From assembly GCA_015179025.1 (NCBI GenBank), contig WHUX01000011.1, positions 558,001 through 622,000 on the forward strand: DNA of 64,000 nucleotides, given 5' to 3'. Every line of letters starts with the position of its first letter. Positions within the stretch are counted from its first letter, which is position 1. The translations under genes and the position numbers were made by a program. The notes under the pieces are model-generated. The model saw only the letters and a program-made list of their open reading frames with translations, did not search any database and was not told the origin of the DNA. This DNA is from Terfezia claveryi (taxonomy: Eukaryota; Ascomycota; Pezizomycetes; Pezizales; Pezizaceae). Below, piece by piece: positions 22,654 through 39,604 of this stretch.

Positions 22654-25600
22654 GGGCCTGCTTATCCCTTCATACAGCCTACCATCACCCCCACGGAGCT
22701 CATTTCTACAACCGGCACGCTGGAGGACGACAGGTTCTCCGAGGGGTCCCCGGCGTCCTCGGCCCTTCCCTCTCCAATCTACCCCACTACTGAGCTCGCT
22801 CCTCGCCCCTCCCAGCACCGCAATAAGCACCTATCTCCGCAAGAAGCTCGTTATCCAGACGCTCATTATCAAGACGCTCGATATCAAGACGCTCGCTTTT
22901 CCAGAATTGCGGTACCTGCCTCTGCCACCAGCACTACAGCTTCAAAGCCATCTGATGGAGAGGTAACTCTCAGGTCACAAAGGTCTCATAAATCCCAGAA
23001 ACCCTCGTATGCAACGCCTACGAAAAGGAATACTATCGTTTCCGCGGCTGGAAGCCCATTAGCCAGCTCGTCTTCAAGGCCATCAAAATCCACTTCGGCC
23101 TCAGCATCAGGAGGAGGGCGCTTCGAGTATGCAGTGGATCGGTCACCGCTTCAGAAACTGGAACTTGAATTGAAAATAATCAGTAACGAGGAATCCGATG
23201 CGCCGAAACCTGGTATAACGAGGACCCTCAGTAAGCACCAAGCAGAACGTTTGCATCGGAGTGCAACGGTAACTTCAAGACTCACCGGTGACCGGGCACC
23301 AGATACCTACGCTCAAAACCCAAATCGAACGAGCGTACTCTATGAGTCGATGGGTCCAAAAGGCAAGCCTAAAGAGTATATGGTCCCGTCAAGTAACAAT
23401 AAAAATCAGAAGCATGGCAGGTTCTTCAGGTATTTCCATGGGAATCGGGGTAGTTCCAGCTCGAGCTCAGATTCCAGTTCCAACGAAGTAAATGCGAGGA
23501 ATGGCGCAACTAAGGTTCAAATGGAGCCAGTTGCTCGCCTGACAATCGAGGATACGGAGCTGATCGAACACTATACTGATGAGTTGCTATCAGAGGATCT
23601 TGAACCAGATTATGCTACACCCTATCATGAAGAAGGTATGCCTTTTACTTTGTCAGAAACTCTCTCATCGTGTCTCCCAGGTCCCAATCTTAAATATGAT
23701 TCAAAACCCTCTGCTCCAACAGCGAAGGGTTCCACATCCATACCGCCCTGGTAAGGATGTTGAATCTCAATCTCCGAAGCCACGAAGGCTCTCAACAGCC
23801 ACCGCAGCTTCATTCTCTTCTCCTAATCTTTTAGACCCCGCACCAGACCATGAGGTCGCTCCTTATCAGGGTACATCAACGCTAATGCAGTATCTCAATG
23901 CGATTCCTTCATGACCAGTTCCTGAGCCTTCCATATTTACACCAAAGCTATATGTCAAATGTGGTCCATTGTTGAGATATGTCGGTCTCAGACTGGATAG
24001 TGTCAACCAGATAGCAGCGAAGCGTGACCATGTCCCTACTGCGAAGGAAGAAAGAGAAGTTTGGAGGGGAACAGTCATGATGGTTACCGTAGATGATCGC
24101 TCGTCTTATAATCCTGCACCACGGTTAAGGCTTTTTGCACAGTCAATAGAACTCCTAACTGGCACTAGGGAACCCGCTGGAAGGCGTGACTCAGCATCCA
24201 GACTGTGGCGCAAGAAAGATGGCGAGAAGCAGCAAAAATCCAAAGATATAGTAGGCACAAGACTTCTTCATGAAAGGGGCGTCACTTGGTGGAGGTTTAC
24301 AATTGAGATTGAATTGACAGACAAGGCAAGTTTCGGAATGTCAATCAAAAATTATTTTGCTGATATTTCAGGAAGCAAGCGCGCATCGCCTATCGAATAA
24401 ATCGTGGCCCATCAATTGCGTTTTGGGTACCTGCTCGACAAGAAACCATGAATATAATGTTTCATAGCTGTAATGGGTTCAGTCTTGGAATAAATCCTGC
24501 CACATTTTGCGGGCCGGACCCCATGTGGCGGGACGCCTTGCAAGGTGAGCTTTCACCCACTGCTACCGTCTTTCATCGCTAATTGAGTTCGTAGCACATC
24601 GACGAAAACCATTCCATGTTATGATTGGGGGTGGAGATCAAGGTAGGTGATATTATGAATTTGAGGCATGGGCATAATTGACACCATGTAGTATACAACG
24701 ATGCCGTTGCGGAGCAGACAACGCTGTTCAGAGAATGGCTGCTTGCCAAAAATCTACTCCACAAATACTCTGCCGAGTGGACGGACGAATTGTCAGACGA
24801 GCTTGAAAACTTCTATCTAGAAAGATATTGTATGTGTCCACCTCGTCGCTTCTCAATGGCACTTTACTAAAATTTCCTGTTCGAAAGGTGGTTGGTTTTC
24901 TCAGGGTCTTTTTGGCGTTGCGAACTCCCAAATACCTATGGTGAATATATGGGATGATCATGATATAATAGATGGCTTTGGAAGTTATCCAAGTCATTTC
25001 AATGGTTGTCCCGTTTTCTCGGGCTTGGGGAGAATCGCACAGAAGCATTACCTACTTTTTCAACATCACACTCGAGTATATGAAAATGAGAGCCACGAGC
25101 CAAGTTGGATTATGGGGGCTGAACCGGGCCCATATATCACTGAAAGGAGTAGAAGTATCTTCATGTTCATGGGGAGAAAAGTAGCGTTCTTGGGGCTCGA
25201 TTGTCGTACAGAGAGACAGGTGATAGCATTTCGTCTACGTCCTTCATTCCCTAGTGCTAACCTGACGATTAGAGAGATGTGATTGTGACTCCTGAAACCT
25301 ATAGACTTGTCTTTGACAGGGCCAGAAGGGAGATAGTCACGGGTGTCACGAAACATCTCATTGTGCTGCTGGGTATTCCTATCGCCTACCCTAGGCTTGT
25401 GTGGTTAGAAAACTTGTACGTGGGAATCATTAACTCTTAATGGAAAAGATTATACTGATGGCAGTATGGTCAGATTAACCTCGAGATTAATGGACCCCTT
25501 GAAGGCTCTTGCACGAATGAATGTCTTAGGTAGGTTTTCACATTCGATCCTGTCTCGCAATTCACTTACTTCAGTGTAGGGGGCCTGCTCAATACTTTTG

Positions 25601-26575
25601 ATGGTAGGTTGTTGCTCGGTGTTCTTCAACAATTCCTGTGTTAATAATTTATAGGTGGTGTGGAAATTTTGGATGATCTTGATGACCATTGGACTGCAAA
25701 AAGCCACAAAGCGGAGAGAAATGCTTTCGTCAAGCAGCTTCAGCATTTAGCGGCGGAAAAATCCGTACGAATTACGGTTCTAGGGTTCGTTTATCACTCT
25801 TGAGTCATCGTATGAACAGAGCACTAATAGATGCCTAAAGTGGAGATGTCCATCTGTCTGGGATAGGCCAGTTCTATTCCAATCCACAGCTAGGCCTCCC
25901 GAAAGAGAGAGACCATCGGTACATGCCCAATGTAATTATTTCCTCAACGCCACCACGCACAAAGGAACCAGCTGATGAAGAAATAGGTTATTTCATCCGC
26001 AATTGTCAATGCACCTCCTCCAAACGGTGGGTTTAGTGTTTGCATGCATGGCGAGGTCAAATGTGTTAACTAGGTGTACAGCAATGGCCGATGTGCTGAA
26101 CAAGAGGAACAAAGTCCATCACTTAGACGGCTATACAGATGAGGATATGTATCCGATGTTCCCTGTCGATGTTGATGGAAAGCCTCGCGGGAACAAACGC
26201 CTAATGCCAAGTAAGACTACACTCCTCCTATATTTAGAGTTAATCTCTAATTCAATAACAGGACGCAATTATTGCACACTGGGCGAATATGATCCCAACC
26301 AAGACCCCGAAGTGGAGGAGCTCAGCAAAGCAAGCAGCCGTATTGGTATTCCAAAGTTCCTCAGAAGCAGTACGCAGAAGAAAGGGACTGGGCTTTCAGG
26401 GAAATCAAAACAGGATATCATAGCCAGGCCCCAGGGTGCTAATGCTGTCGATGCACTAGAGGTCATACTCAGAGTCGAGGTCAACCAAAAGAATCCGGAT
26501 GGAGCAACCAAACCATACCGGTTAATAATACCTCCACTCACTACGCAGAGCTACGATGCAACAGCAAGTACATAG
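22654..26575 (+). CDS. PhoD-like metallophosphatase-domain protein (fungal cytosolic type)
   Basis: The family has a predicted metal-dependent phosphatase fold; its substrate is not known. An open, disordered Ser/Pro-rich N-terminus begins at 22654, with the true start probably on an upstream exon. It contains 15-bp tandem repeats (22846-22890) and the motif EYAVDRSPLQKLE. The conserved core starts near 23.94 kb with FTPKLYVKCGPLLRYVGLRL. The metal-binding landmarks are MIGGGDQ then YNDA, NIWDDHDIIDGFGSYP, and LGGDVHLSGIGQFYSNP. Other family signatures are FHSCNGFSLG and NKRNKVHHLD. About a dozen short introns are present, including a GC-AG intron at 24326-24375. Frame continuity between about 23.64 and 23.80 kb was not resolved and may hide a one-base indel. 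The C-terminus is variable. Confidence 0.88.
22846..22890 (+). repeat. 15-bp tandem repeat in coding sequence
   Basis: Three 15-bp units related to GCTCGATATCAAGAC, followed by a partial fourth, encode a five-residue ARYQD-like repeat in the disordered N-terminus of the PhoD-like protein. The count may vary between strains. Confidence 0.75.
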
Positions 26576-26913
26576 GTGTAAGATCATGGATTTCAGACTA
26601 TCAGGTTTACATATTCTTCTGAGGGTTGAGTACATTGTCTTTTCATGAGTTCATTGGCGCAAAGCGGGAGTTGCTTGTCTGTTTTGTATTATATGTATCA
26701 TTAGTTCCCCTGTACACTAGACGGGAAGGTTAATTGTTGTTAATAGTAATCCTTAGAGTATTCAATGTTATTGTCTGGAGTGAGTAAAATAAACAATTCT
26801 CAGTCTCGTGACTCCAGTGATGAGCTGGATAGCGACGGGGGGGCAGTGCAGCTGCATAACCCCCCTTCCCCCTCTCAGTTTCGGCTTGACCCAACCAACG
26901 ATACAACATCAAG

Positions 26914-27821
26914 ATGGCATCTAGGATAGTTAGGGCTCTGAAAAATGCAAAATCGTCACTTAAATCGCAGGATACAGCTGCGGAGGAGCCGGAGATAGTT
27001 GCGGTTATCCCTCCTCCGCAGGGTCCCAAAAGGTCTCAACCTCCGCCGACTCCGCCGGCGGCGAAACAGCAACACCAGGCTGCCACTCCTCCCCCACCGC
27101 CATCAGTGCAGTTCCAGCTGAGCCCGCCGCTGTCTCCAGTTGTACAGAAGTTTGAAGAGACGAAGTTGAGCGAGGTACCAGGTATTTTTTTGGCAGAGTT
27201 GCCAGATACGAGTATTGCGAGACCGAGAAGCCAGGATGAGAAGAAGGAGAAGAATGAGGATAAGAGTGCTCCGGGGCCACCGGTAGAAGAGGTTAAGGAA
27301 GGAGGGGAGGAGCATGTGGGAGATGAGGGAGCTGGGGGAAGGGGCTTAGGGAAGGTACGGTCCGGTCCAGTGGTTGGGGGGGGGGGCGGGGGGTTCATAA
27401 GGATCTGTTTACTAACATTTATTTTCGGATGAACAGGAGCTAAAGGAGAAGAAGAAGAAGGATCCAGCTGTTTTAGTTGAAGTATGTAAATAAATACCTC
27501 CTCCTCCGTTCGTTTGCGTTGGTTATAACTAACATCCTCGGATCTACAGATTCCAAAATCGCCCTCTGCACAGGTATAGATCCATCACCTACCTCCAAAT
27601 CCACCATCAACAGATCAACTAGTTAGATAATTGATTAACATGCCATAACAAACTACTTACAGGCCTACGAAGTCGCCCATAGTCAAAAACTCCAAGATCA
27701 ATACTTCAACCCCGTCTTTGAAGACGAGAGTCGGACCCCCAGGGACGGAGCAAACCCCCCCAGCCCAGAGAAGGTCGCAGAGACTCTCAGAGCCGTGGTG
27801 GATCCCACTGTAGCTTCATAG
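26914..27821 (+). CDS. Small proline-rich protein of unknown function
   Basis: Not recognised as a known family. The start at 26914 (MASRIVRALKNAKSSLK) opens a basic amphipathic N-terminus followed by a Pro-rich, then Glu/Lys-rich low-complexity region. Four exons can be joined in phase 0: 26914-27354, 27437-27481, 27550-27573 (only 24 nt) and 27663-27821. The last encodes AYEVAHSQKLQDQYFNPVFE and ends DPTVAS. All three introns have GT-AG borders, which supports a real gene despite the low complexity. No signal peptide or membrane helix is seen. It lies between the PhoD-like gene and the convergent PRP16 gene. Confidence 0.6.
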
Positions 27822-28244
27822 CTATAGCTTGCATTGTTCTCCCTTTTGCGCATGACTTTCTACGAATGTTGGATACATATGTTACGATACCTTCACCATT
27901 TTTTTTTTTTTTTTTCGCTATGAAGCTTAAGCGAATATTATTTGGATTGTTCAAGTTATGATGTTTACTCTACATTACTTATTCCCTTGTGAACTTTACT
28001 CTCTGATCTTCAATACATCCTTACCTCCAAACACATCACCATGGCAAGTAACATAGGATCAGGTTAGGAGACAAATAGGGCTCACATAGGCATATATGAA
28101 TGTCTCCAGAGAATGCATTAATCATCTCCCATCAAACGATCCCCATTACAAAGAACATGCCCTCAAATTTTTTTACAAAGTAACCCATTCAGAGAAGATA
28201 TGCCTCAAAAATGCTCATGCACATGCATTATAAATCTAATAACC

Positions 28245-32156
<3,912 letters not shown>

Positions 32157-32759
32157 TGTAAGAGCTGTATTTTTTGGGGGGGTTTAGGGTAATGTCTCCT
32201 TGGGAATTGGGATCCGCACGCGAGAATCACGCCAAGGACTAAACTATTGCAAGCTAATGGGGTGTGTCGATCTTGGCAGAGCCTTTACATTGAAGCTTTG
32301 AGATTTGAATGTTTACAGAACAAGTAAACAATGCGCCCACATCATTGCGAACTCAAGTTGCTTGCCGCTTCCTTCAATGTAGGCTTGTACCCAATGGCCA
32401 TGTTTTCCAGTCATCGTGAATCAGCCATTCGTTCCGTTCGAAACCGTCCCAAGCATCCCTTCAACTCAAGATCCAAGCTCTTCGTGCGCTTACTGATTAA
32501 CCTTTTTAGATCCTAATATTTTTTTTATTTTGGTACAAAAGAACAGGGAAGAAACAAAATAACTTACTCCCAAGGGCCATCCTAGAGCACCCAGATTCCG
32601 TGAACTTGACACAGAATCCGAAACCGAGCGAGATATGGCGTATGATATGAAACAAGAGAGAAAAAAAATAGTAAATTGCCTTTTGACCCGCCAGTTCCCA
32701 GAATCTATTGGCCCACAGCCCCGAAACAACACCGCAAAGAACCCGGAACAAAACACCGT
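32157..32759. other. Short intergenic region
   Basis: PRP16 upstream region and RPL33 3' flank. Nothing else was recognised. Confidence 0.5.
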
Positions 32760-33454
32760 TTAAACGTTGGAAGGATACAACATGATGCGGAGAGAGGCAC
32801 CGAAGGTCTTTGGTGGAAGGTTGGTGGCGAATTTCGCTGTGAGGGAATCAATGTCAGTGTTTGTGTTGATTAGTCGGTGCCAGGTCTGTACAAACCGCGT
32901 ACTATGCCAGAATTACCTATTACGATTATTAGCTACCAATTACATACCTTCCTCTGTATAAAGCTAGGAACATACCATGTGGCCTGGTGACTTTCCCCCA
33001 GATCACCCTGATCTTTGCCTCCCTCTGTGCTCGGTAGACGAAAGCCACTCTCTTTCCCAAGTAGAACTGAGCCTCAGATGGGTTGGCAACACCCTCTATT
33101 GAATTCCACAACAAGTCAGCCTTCTACCTTTTGTATCGCAAACCCCTAGCCCCTAGCTTGCATCTGTGCCAAGATCCCATCTCTCTCCCCAATGTTGACC
33201 GGAGATCGAAGCTATCAGGGCTAGCGCGCAAACACCGAAGTCTTTGAGGTAGACGTACCGATCTGAACTAGGGAGGTGTTGGGGTTGTTGTTCCTCTTGC
33301 CCCTCTGGTAGGAGATGTGTCGGGCCTTGACGTAGACTGAACCTCCCATTGAGATATTAGCTCTCTTTCTTGCTCTTGGCCTCCTGCCATCTAACAAATC
33401 CTCCGCAACAACAGAAAGAAGTGTAACCATACGTCTGTGGTTTTCTTCAGGCAT
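32760..33454 (-). CDS. rpl33: 60S ribosomal protein eL33 (RPL33/L35A)
   Basis: Structural protein of the large cytosolic ribosomal subunit. Five exons assemble the full protein. The start at 33454 (MPEENHRR) joins [20 protein letters not shown] across the first intron; then [20 protein letters not shown] and [13 protein letters not shown], a 21-nt microexon at 32896-32916 giving NSGIVR, and [20 protein letters not shown] ending YPSNV. All phases match and the product has the usual length of about 110 residues. The microexon is followed by a GTTTGT donor. Intron-rich, strongly conserved ribosomal genes are normal in filamentous ascomycetes, but an exon this short is notable. Confidence 0.95.
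32896..32916 (-). other. rpl33: 21-nt microexon of rpl33
   Basis: Bounded by an AATAG acceptor and a GTTTGT donor on the minus strand. It supplies NSGIVR in the conserved RPHGNSGIVRAKF region, with phases fitting both neighbours. Confidence 0.9.
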
Positions 33455-34098
33455 TTTGGTGATTGTCGTCGGTGGTCGGTATCGGTAGGGTTGTTGGCTG
33501 GTCGTTCGTCGTTCGTCGTCGCTTTGGTGCCAATATCTTTTGCTATGATGGATCTAGTGCATAGTGGTGAAGCTCGTTAGCGGGAATCACAACTAGGGCA
33601 AACCCTCCCACAATAGTGAGTGGCTGAGTCAGCAGTTTTAGTGTTCTGTATATGCAGTTGTAGTCTTATATGCACATAATCTTCCCAACGGTAACAAGAA
33701 TGGTTACCCTCAGCTTGTTATTTAAGTACAGCCGAAGCCCGAGGGCCTTCCACCAGCAAATTACCGGAGTTGGTTTTCGGTTTTCTTCAAACAGCCAGAT
33801 GTACAGCTTCTAAGATATAAATCTAAATCAATCGAGAAAATCTATTGCGAGTTGTTTTACCGAACAAAACAACTGAAGGCTCGCTTGCACATCCTGTCAA
33901 TGGGAGTGAGATATGCCAAACCACTCAACAGCATGATAAATGAATATCAGAGAAAGATAGGGTTGACACAATTAAGATTAAATTTATAACTACATGAAAT
34001 TAATCCCGACATCACCGGAAATGAAAATAAAAAATACAAGAGCCTCTAGGGCTCAGCAAATCTTGGTTATTCCGGTGTCAAAATGATTCAGGTATATT
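33455..34098. other. Promoter of rpl33 and 3' flank of the next gene
   Basis: Contains CGTTCGTCGT-type direct repeats near 33500, close upstream of rpl33. No additional gene was seen. Confidence 0.5.
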
Positions 34099-35149
34099 TT
34101 ATACATGGATTGCCTTTTGCTCCTCTTCCGCTAAAGACACAGCATCTTTATGTCGCTGCCCCATGTACTGACTTCTTCCGTTCCAGCTCGTTGGGTCATA
34201 TTTGAGTTTTTCATTCTCTTTCACCATCTTCTTGATTTCTTTGATCTCATTCCCCAGCCCGCCAATTAGTTTTTCGACGACTCCATTCATCAAAGCTGTG
34301 AGCCTTTTCTCAAAGGCGTCGTGGCTGTATCGAATCAGTACCGAGTTTTAAAGCAAACCACCTGAAGTAGACGCACCTTTCGTCATCTTCAACACGCGCT
34401 CTTATCCCCCGCGAGTCCTCAGCTGTGATTTCAGCCTGTTCTAGGATCTTTGCGATTGTATCATCAGATTTCAATAGCTGTTCATCTACATGAGCAACTT
34501 GATCGTCAATTTTCCCGACTGTGTCATCAATGTCATTCACCCGAGCTTCCACCCTGTCAGTTGTATTATTAAGGCCGACTAATATCTCGTCAAATTTCCC
34601 AACACTTTCATCCATTCGCCCGGCTACTCAAGTTTTGTCAGCCTTGTATTCAGGGCATTCTCCCGACAATAAAATACCTTTTTGTTCCAGGAGACTCAAT
34701 CTGTCCAATATTTCCCCTTGACGCTCAGCTATCTGGCCCATGACACTTTGCAATTTGTGCATCGCAGATAAGAGTTGCCGCACTGTCTTATCACCATATG
34801 CTCCAGATGAGGAGCTGGGGGAGGTTTGATGTATAGTAGGACTTGGTGGCACTGGGCTGATTGGAGAACTGGGTTGCATCATAGCAGATACATGTGGATG
34901 ATACAGGGGAGGAGTATGCGGCATCATAGGAAGATCCATGGGAGGCGGAACGTGCTGATGTTGGGGTACGACAGCATAGTTATGGTGATGCGGAGGGTGC
35001 CCTAAATGGGGCGTTCGAGCAGCATGTGGATGGGGTGGTGGATGGAGTGGATGAGGTGGATGGATTGCATGGAGTGGATTATGATAATAGTAATCCGCGG
35101 AATTGCTTGGGAAATATCCATTAGAAACTGGGGTCGCCGGGGCTGACAT
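34099..35149 (-). CDS. His/Pro-rich coiled-coil protein of unknown function
   Basis: No family was recognised. The N-terminus from 35149 is dominated by His and Pro (HPPHPLHPPPHPHAARTPH) and then Ser/Pro. From about residue 120 it turns into a long helical region with heptad character: LLSAMHKLQSVMGQIAERQ, then repeated units such as DDTVGKIDDQVAHVDEQLL. It ends KAIHV. Two introns were resolved. The first, at 34624-34677 (54 nt, branch site GCTGACA), removes an apparent in-frame TGA and joins LLEQK to AGRMDESVGKF. The second joins VEDDES to HDAFEKRL. The coil resembles oligomerising or laminin/tropomyosin-like rods only in general form, so no function is proposed. Confidence 0.7.
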
Positions 35150-36812
35150 TTCTGCAATCCTGCTACTGGATTAAATATTCAAAGTCACTTAGACTGCCGC
35201 TGGGTCAGAAAGGGTCTAATCAGGAGGGGATTCCAACTGAGCTCACCACAGCACAGACAAGGGTCACTCTCTTATCGAAAGCACAATAGCAGGGCTGGCC
35301 AAACCACCAAAATGCCTTATGGAATTGATACTCGGTTTCTGTGCAATTTGGCGGTTGAATATATTTTGAAATGCCTGCAAAAATCGATCTGCTGTGGTGA
35401 CAGTCAGAGTAGATTTGTACGAGGTCATTATTTTATACAATTATTGCGGACAGCAGAGGGGTTGTTCGACGGCTGATGCATCATCTGCTCTCTGCGTCTG
35501 CGTGATGGCCACGACTTGTGCATGGATTGGTCCTTTTATCTGCATGCTTAATCAGAATGAGCCTCTGACATGGCATATGGCACGCCCTGAAGGTGACAGC
35601 GGGTCATTGGCCTTAAATTTCTGAAATGGACGATGAAGAGAACATAGCCAGATTACTAAGCCAGCTGATAATCCAGGGCACTTGCCCACTTCCCTATCCG
35701 CTCTAACTTACCGCTTCAGGCGAAATCCTCAGTCAACAAAACTTAGTAGTCAACCAGACTAAACAAAACGAAACTTTTTGTCCAGAGTACTCGTGGCTCA
35801 TATCTCCAGTCTTGGCGCATCTGCTCCCTCTAACGTCGGCAGCTTACCGTTAGTTCTGTTGCAACACTCACGGAGATAGCTTACCGTAACTAGATCTGCC
35901 GAGGTCCTCAAAGTTATATTGAGGAGGACGGGCTAGTCTGGCCTGAAGCAAAAAGATTAGGTAAATAGCAAAGGTCCAAATTCTTTGATACGGGACTATA
36001 GCCCAGTTGGAAAGTACAGCTCTCCTGGGACAAATATACCTCCAAATGCCTCGTAGCTTTTCCGAGGACCTCCACTCCGAGGGGGCCGGAGTACCATCCC
36101 TGCTGTCGGTTGGAGGCTCTCAGCCAACGTCGCATAGCTTCAAAAGCAAATCCTTCTCGAACTCTACTAGAGGTCGGGTTTTAAACACATGTCTAGGATG
36201 CTGGGATTGTTTCGTCATCTTCATCTCCAACTCTTTCTGCGACCCAATTAGCCTATATCGCTCCTGTGCATCTCAATCCGTGTCTGTGTTCCAGGGACGG
36301 GTTGAGGGGACTCGTCACATATACAACCACGCTGCGTTGTGCGAGGTGAGTATAATTCAAATACGTAAATCTTACGGTTCCATAAGCTTGTGCATTATAT
36401 TGGGACACCCCTCACCTACGCAGTGCGGTGGGGCACGATCGACGAAAGTGATCTAGACTGGTGGTGATGTGCTGAGCGAACTGGAGCCGTCAACATCTCC
36501 AACTTAGCACATTCTGGCCTAATAACCTCGAACCCTTAAATTTTTTTTTAACTAGTAGGCAAAGACACCGCAAAAAAGCAAGAATCCTGCTGGATAGATT
36601 GCTGCGAGCTTTCGATCAAGGTTGAAAATTGATTACTTAGTACGACCCCACCATTCCGCTCCCTCTCGGCGCTGCCCACCACTTACACCGCCGACATTTT
36701 GATACCCCTCTCTCTCCTCTCAACCTTCATATATCCCACAGCCCTCACTACGCAGTAACCGAATCCCCAGGCTTCGAGTATATACATACAGCTATCACAT
36801 CTATCGCCCCCA
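35150..36812. other. Divergent intergenic region upstream of zwf1
   Basis: Holds promoters of the coiled-coil gene and of glucose-6-phosphate dehydrogenase. Two outward-facing TAGTCTGG-family ends occur at 35748-35761 and near 35934, but they do not define an element. No coding gene was recognised. Confidence 0.55.
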
Positions 36813-38890
<2,078 letters not shown>

Positions 38891-39604
38891 ATTATATACC
38901 GGCTTTTTTTTTGTAAAAGTTTTTATGGTACGGCAATGTAAGGATTATTTATGGATAATGCTGGGTGGTTTATATTGTTGGGGGCACCCTTCCTCCTGGC
39001 TGATGTTTTGACCTGCAATGAATCAGTCGTCCTACAAGCGTATCGTTGGATCAACTCCGTTATTATTATCTTTGATTTTTTACATGTAGAAATCTTGTTG
39101 ATGCACAGGTAGTGTGGTTAGTTTTGTGGGAGAGGGATCTGTTGCAACAGTTGAAAGTTGCCGCTTCACTGTAATCTAAAATCAAATACTCGTATCACTT
39201 AGATGCGAACCTGATCCTAGCAATGACGTACACCACAGAAGCCTCACAATCAGACTAAGTCTCACGATACAACTGGAAGAAACCGTTACACCGTTACACC
39301 GTTACACCGACATACCTTGTTCATTGACGGAACGGAAGCTTTGCTATGCAGAGCCTCGTGAAGCTACTTGTATAGGATTAATTAAACCCCTCCATCTAAT
39401 CATCATGAAACTTGTAGATTTATTTAATATTTGCGAAGCAACTTACAGTGCGCTGCCAAGACTTGATATTGTCTCACCGCGACACAAAACATAATCGAAC
39501 CTCTCGCGTGTCGTGGAGAAGCTGCGGGAGCCTCTAGGTTAAGTTTTTGTTAATTTGAAATAATCTGGAAGCGGAATTGCCACTATATATTGCGGGATAA
39601 TTCG
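38891..39604. other. Intergenic region with an 8-bp tandem repeat
   Basis: 3' flank of zwf1 and promoter of the sugar transporter. Three perfect CCGTTACA units occur at 39283-39306. Nothing else was recognised. Confidence 0.6.

Noticed and set aside
23908..23920. In-frame TGA in the PhoD-like gene, suggesting a C-to-T (RIP-like) mutation
   Set aside because: A 48-nt GT-AG intron (23871-23918) with a GCTAAT branch site removes the codon, so no RIP claim is made.
34616..34628. In-frame TGA in the coiled-coil gene
   Set aside because: Explained by a 54-nt intron (34624-34677) with GTATTT donor, GCTGACA branch site and GAGTAG acceptor that restores the frame.
35748..35945. Possible MITE between two TAGTCTGG-family ends
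   Set aside because: The ends face outward, so they do not bound an element. Probably two unrelated fragments.
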